A DNA stretch of 64,000 bases from NCBI GenBank assembly GCA_039821165.1, contig JBCBOT010000004.1, forward strand, positions 1-64,000, written 5' to 3'. The notes beneath the pieces are model-generated. The model searched no databases, was not told the origin of the DNA, and was given only the letters and a program-made list of their open reading frames with translations. This document shows positions 61,765 through 64,000 of the stretch, piece after piece; position 1 is the stretch's first letter; each line of letters opens with the position of its first letter. A program made the translations under genes and the position numbers. The stretch is from Stieleria sp039821165. GTDB lineage: Bacteria > Planctomycetota > Planctomycetia > Pirellulales > Pirellulaceae.

Positions 61765-63693
61765 ATGGATGATTCCGACCCTGACACCGCGTCGATTCCG
61801 GCGCGGGATCGTTACGATCGCTTGCTTGCCGATTCAAGCGCACGACTGAAAAGTCTTGGCGCCGTCGATTCTCGGTACGGGACCGTGCGATTACTGCTAT
61901 TCCTCGGAGGCATCTTTTGTCTCGCGATGGGACCGTTCGCAGAAATCGGCGCGACTCCATACATCATTGGCGGCGTGTTCGTCGCAGGATTTGTGGTGGC
62001 GGCGATCTTGAATGAGCCGATCCGCGATGCGATCGATCGCGAAGAAAGCGAATCCGCGGTCTTGGAGCGGTTGAAGGCGCGGGTCGAACGGGATTGGACG
62101 AAGCTCAAGACACGAGAAGCGGTGAGCCGTGCCAAGTCGATCAAGCTCAGCGAGCGTCAGAAAGATCTCGCCGACGATCTAGATCTTCTCGGTGACACAT
62201 CCCTGTTTCGACTCGTTTCGATGGCGGGTACAAACTGCGGGTCTCGTGCGATCGCGAATTGGTTGACCGGTCCCGCAGTCGCGGAGACGGCCAAGGATCG
62301 CGCGGCGGCGATTGATCACCTTGCTCCGCTTCGAAAGCAGCGGCGAGAATTTTATGCGCTGGCCACCCGCGTCGGTCGAAGTTCGGGAGACCCCGATAGT
62401 TTCACCAACTGGGCGACCGGCGATCGTTGGCTTCCCAAGTACCAATGGATGGTGGCTTGGATGAATATCGCGATGGTTGTTTCAGCTGTTGCCATCACGG
62501 TGTTGGTCATTTCACGGGTCGGAATGGTCGGCCCGACCACGGCACGCATCGCCCTGATCGTCGCGGGGGTTGTGGCAGGGATCAACATTCTGATTAGCAC
62601 CGTCATGCTCGGCCCCGCTCACCAGATCTTTTCGGTTGCGATGTCGGGGAGGCGTTCGGTGGCGGAGTACCAGGAGTTATTCCGTGCCGCGGAGTGGCTG
62701 CCCGAGTCCTCCAACGGCATGACAAAGCTCCAACAGACGCTGCTCGGAGAGGACCGTTCGGCGACGATCGGGATCGCGGCTCTTAGCGGCGTGGCTCGGC
62801 TCGATTCAGTGCGCCAAAGCGCATTGACGTTTCTGTTTTACATTCCGCTTCAAGTGTTTTCGTTGTGGGACGTTCGAGTGCTGCGTCGGCTCGAGCAATG
62901 GCAGCTGGAGTACGGAAACGATGTCCCCGAGTGGTTTGACGCATTGGGAGAGCTCGAAGCGCTACTTTCGCTGGCGGCACTGCGTGACGAGAACCCTGAC
63001 TGGGTCTTTCCAGAGTGGGTTACCGGAGATAAGCACGTGGTCTCAACGACGCAACTCGGTCACCCACTCTTGCCCGATGATGTTCGAGTCTGCAACGACG
63101 TCTCCATCGGGCCTTCCGGCTCGGTCCTGTTGGTGACCGGAAGCAATATGTCCGGCAAGAGCACCATGCTCCGCAGCATGGGGCTGAATATTTCATTGGC
63201 CGGCGCGGGCGCACCCGTCTGCGCGACGAAGTTCTCGCTGCCCTCGATCGAGTTGGCAACCAGCATCCGAGTGCGAGACAACTTGGCAGAAGGAGTCTCG
63301 TTCTACATGGCCGAACTGCAGCGTTTAAAGGGAGTGGTCGGGCACGCCGGTTCGCTCGCCGAAAAGCCGCAGGTGAGTTGTCTCTATCTACTTGATGAGA
63401 TTCTTCAGGGCACCAATTCACGAGAGCGGCTGATCGCCGTCGCGCGGGTGCTCGAACGCTTGCTGGAACTTGGTGCCATCGGCGCGATCAGCACTCATGA
63501 TCTTGAGCTCGCCTCGGAGCCCGAACTGGCAGCCGTTTCGAATGTGGTTCACTTCCGAGAAATCATCGAGACTGATGATGCGGGCAAGGAACGAATGACG
63601 TTTGACTACCGAATGCGTCAAGGCGTCTCGCCGACGACGAACGCACTCCGCTTGCTCGAGATCGTCGGAATCTGCGACGGCGCGGATCCGTAG
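61765..63693 (+). CDS. Membrane-anchored MutS-like ATPase
   Basis: The 642-residue protein has two membrane regions (about residues 36-78 and 230-280) and a C-terminal MutS ATPase domain. The Walker A GSNMSGKST is at residues 459-467, followed by the MutS LRSMGLNISLAGAGAPVCAT, a SIRVRDNLAEGVSFYMAELQ motif near residue 505, the Walker B/signature LYLLDEILQGTNSRER near residue 544, and STHDLELA near residue 573. It lacks the MutS mismatch-recognition and connector domains. Membrane MutS-like proteins are known but of unclear function. It pairs with the upstream membrane protein. Confidence 0.85.
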   Translation: MDDSDPDTASIPARDRYDRLLADSSARLKSLGAVDSRYGTVRLLLFLGGIFCLAMGPFAEIGATPYIIGGVFVAGFVVAAILNEPIRDAIDREESESAVLERLKARVERDWTKLKTREAVSRAKSIKLSERQKDLADDLDLLGDTSLFRLVSMAGTNCGSRAIANWLTGPAVAETAKDRAAAIDHLAPLRKQRREFYALATRVGRSSGDPDSFTNWATGDRWLPKYQWMVAWMNIAMVVSAVAITVLVISRVGMVGPTTARIALIVAGVVAGINILISTVMLGPAHQIFSVAMSGRRSVAEYQELFRAAEWLPESSNGMTKLQQTLLGEDRSATIGIAALSGVARLDSVRQSALTFLFYIPLQVFSLWDVRVLRRLEQWQLEYGNDVPEWFDALGELEALLSLAALRDENPDWVFPEWVTGDKHVVSTTQLGHPLLPDDVRVCNDVSIGPSGSVLLVTGSNMSGKSTMLRSMGLNISLAGAGAPVCATKFSLPSIELATSIRVRDNLAEGVSFYMAELQRLKGVVGHAGSLAEKPQVSCLYLLDEILQGTNSRERLIAVARVLERLLELGAIGAISTHDLELASEPELAAVSNVVHFREIIETDDAGKERMTFDYRMRQGVSPTTNALRLLEIVGICDGADP

Positions 63694-63752
63694 CGGTCCT
63701 GGTTGTCGAGGTCGCCCGGCTGTCGGAGCGGCCTCGAGAGACTCAGGTGATG

Positions 63753-64000
63753 CTACTGAGAGAGCATGTTGCGATACATGCTGATTCCGGCAGGTCCGAC
63801 GAGGACGACGAAGATGCCCGGGAAGATGAACAGGACGAGCGGGAAGATCATCTTCACCGCCGTCTTTGCAGCTTTCTCTTCCGCGATCTGTCGACGTCGG
63901 GTCCGCATGGCATCACTCTGAACACGGAGTGCAGCCGCGATCGAAGAACCAAACTTGTCCGCCTGAATCAGGATCGACGCCAATTGTTTGAGATCGTCGA
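63753..64000 (-). CDS. tadC: TadC-like type II/IV secretion inner-membrane protein (partial)
   Basis: Only the C-terminal end is present; the reading frame continues past 64000. The visible part is the T2SSF-type domain ending: LKQLASILIQADKFGSSIAA, then LRVQSDAMRTRRRQIAEEKA and a transmembrane helix (MIFPLVLFIFPGIFVVLVGP). The pattern RRQIAEEKAAKTAVKM is typical of TadB/TadC. It suggests a Flp/Tad pilus locus begins beyond the window edge. Confidence 0.83.
   Translation of the reverse strand, partial: DDLKQLASILIQADKFGSSIAAALRVQSDAMRTRRRQIAEEKAAKTAVKMIFPLVLFIFPGIFVVLVGPAGISMYRNMLSQ

Noticed and set aside
1..64000. tRNA and rRNA genes
   Set aside because: The T-arm-like GGTTCGA strings that I saw all lie within coding genes and are not part of a cloverleaf; no rRNA-like stretch was recognised.

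Overview
The window looks like chromosome from a planctomycete of the Pirellulaceae (Rhodopirellula-like) type. This is inferred from a DUF1559 prepilin-like protein, a type II secretion (T2SS) operon with a glycine-rich secretin, several small lineage-type hypothetical proteins, PTS phosphorelay proteins without a sugar permease, moderately high GC and a weak Shine-Dalgarno context at many starts. No rRNA, tRNA, CRISPR array, prophage, transposase or integrase could be supported. Most of the window is ordinary core chromosome, and the unusual material sits mainly in the gaps between genes.

Layout: 0-10 kb carries single metabolic and housekeeping genes: a Tat-exported Gfo/Idh/MocA oxidoreductase, a DJ-1/PfpI protein, a DUF971 protein, a nicotinate phosphoribosyltransferase interrupted by a one-base frameshift, an NRDE protein, a secreted HExxH protease, a 32-residue basic protein, a FabZ-type dehydratase, a RuvX/YqgF protein and several small hypotheticals. 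Two intergenic regions here hold copies of the same dispersed repeat. 10-25 kb holds an AraC regulator divergent from a VOC protein, an SDR enzyme, leucyl aminopeptidase, a DUF1559 protein, a PaaK-like ligase, SelO, a very large AsmA-like protein, DnaN, a Nudix hydrolase and the ergothioneine methyltransferase EgtD. 25-30 kb holds CydAB (a bd-type oxidase), an alpha/beta hydrolase, FxsA and a TPR lipoprotein.

From about 41.2 kb back to 30.2 kb on the minus strand lies a compact T2SS operon in the order D-E-F-G-H-I-J-K-(small ORF)-C-L-M. Most of its junctions are 4- or 11-base overlaps, which suggests translational coupling. A prepilin peptidase (GspO) is not present in the window. Agmatine deiminase and a small lysine-rich protein come next, then a gap of more than 800 bases filled with a duplicated segment of about 120-140 bases and eight tandem 18-19-base repeats.

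From 43.4 kb the plus strand carries hpf-ptsN-ptsH-ptsI, which looks like a regulatory phosphorelay, then a DUF2344 protein directly abutting an RNase E/G gene. Next come an adenylate-kinase-like protein with a long C-terminal extension, a DUF2461 protein and a secreted hypothetical protein on the minus strand, then pgk and a GH63-like glycosidase. Upstream of the secreted hypothetical are three CACGTG palindromes at an exact 19-base period. The last 7 kb includes YjbQ, a compact small-protein transcription unit with recognisable promoter and terminator, a secreted thioredoxin-like protein, a TfoX C-terminal-domain protein, an EamA transporter, a polytopic membrane protein, a membrane-anchored MutS-like ATPase and the end of a TadC-like gene that runs off the window.
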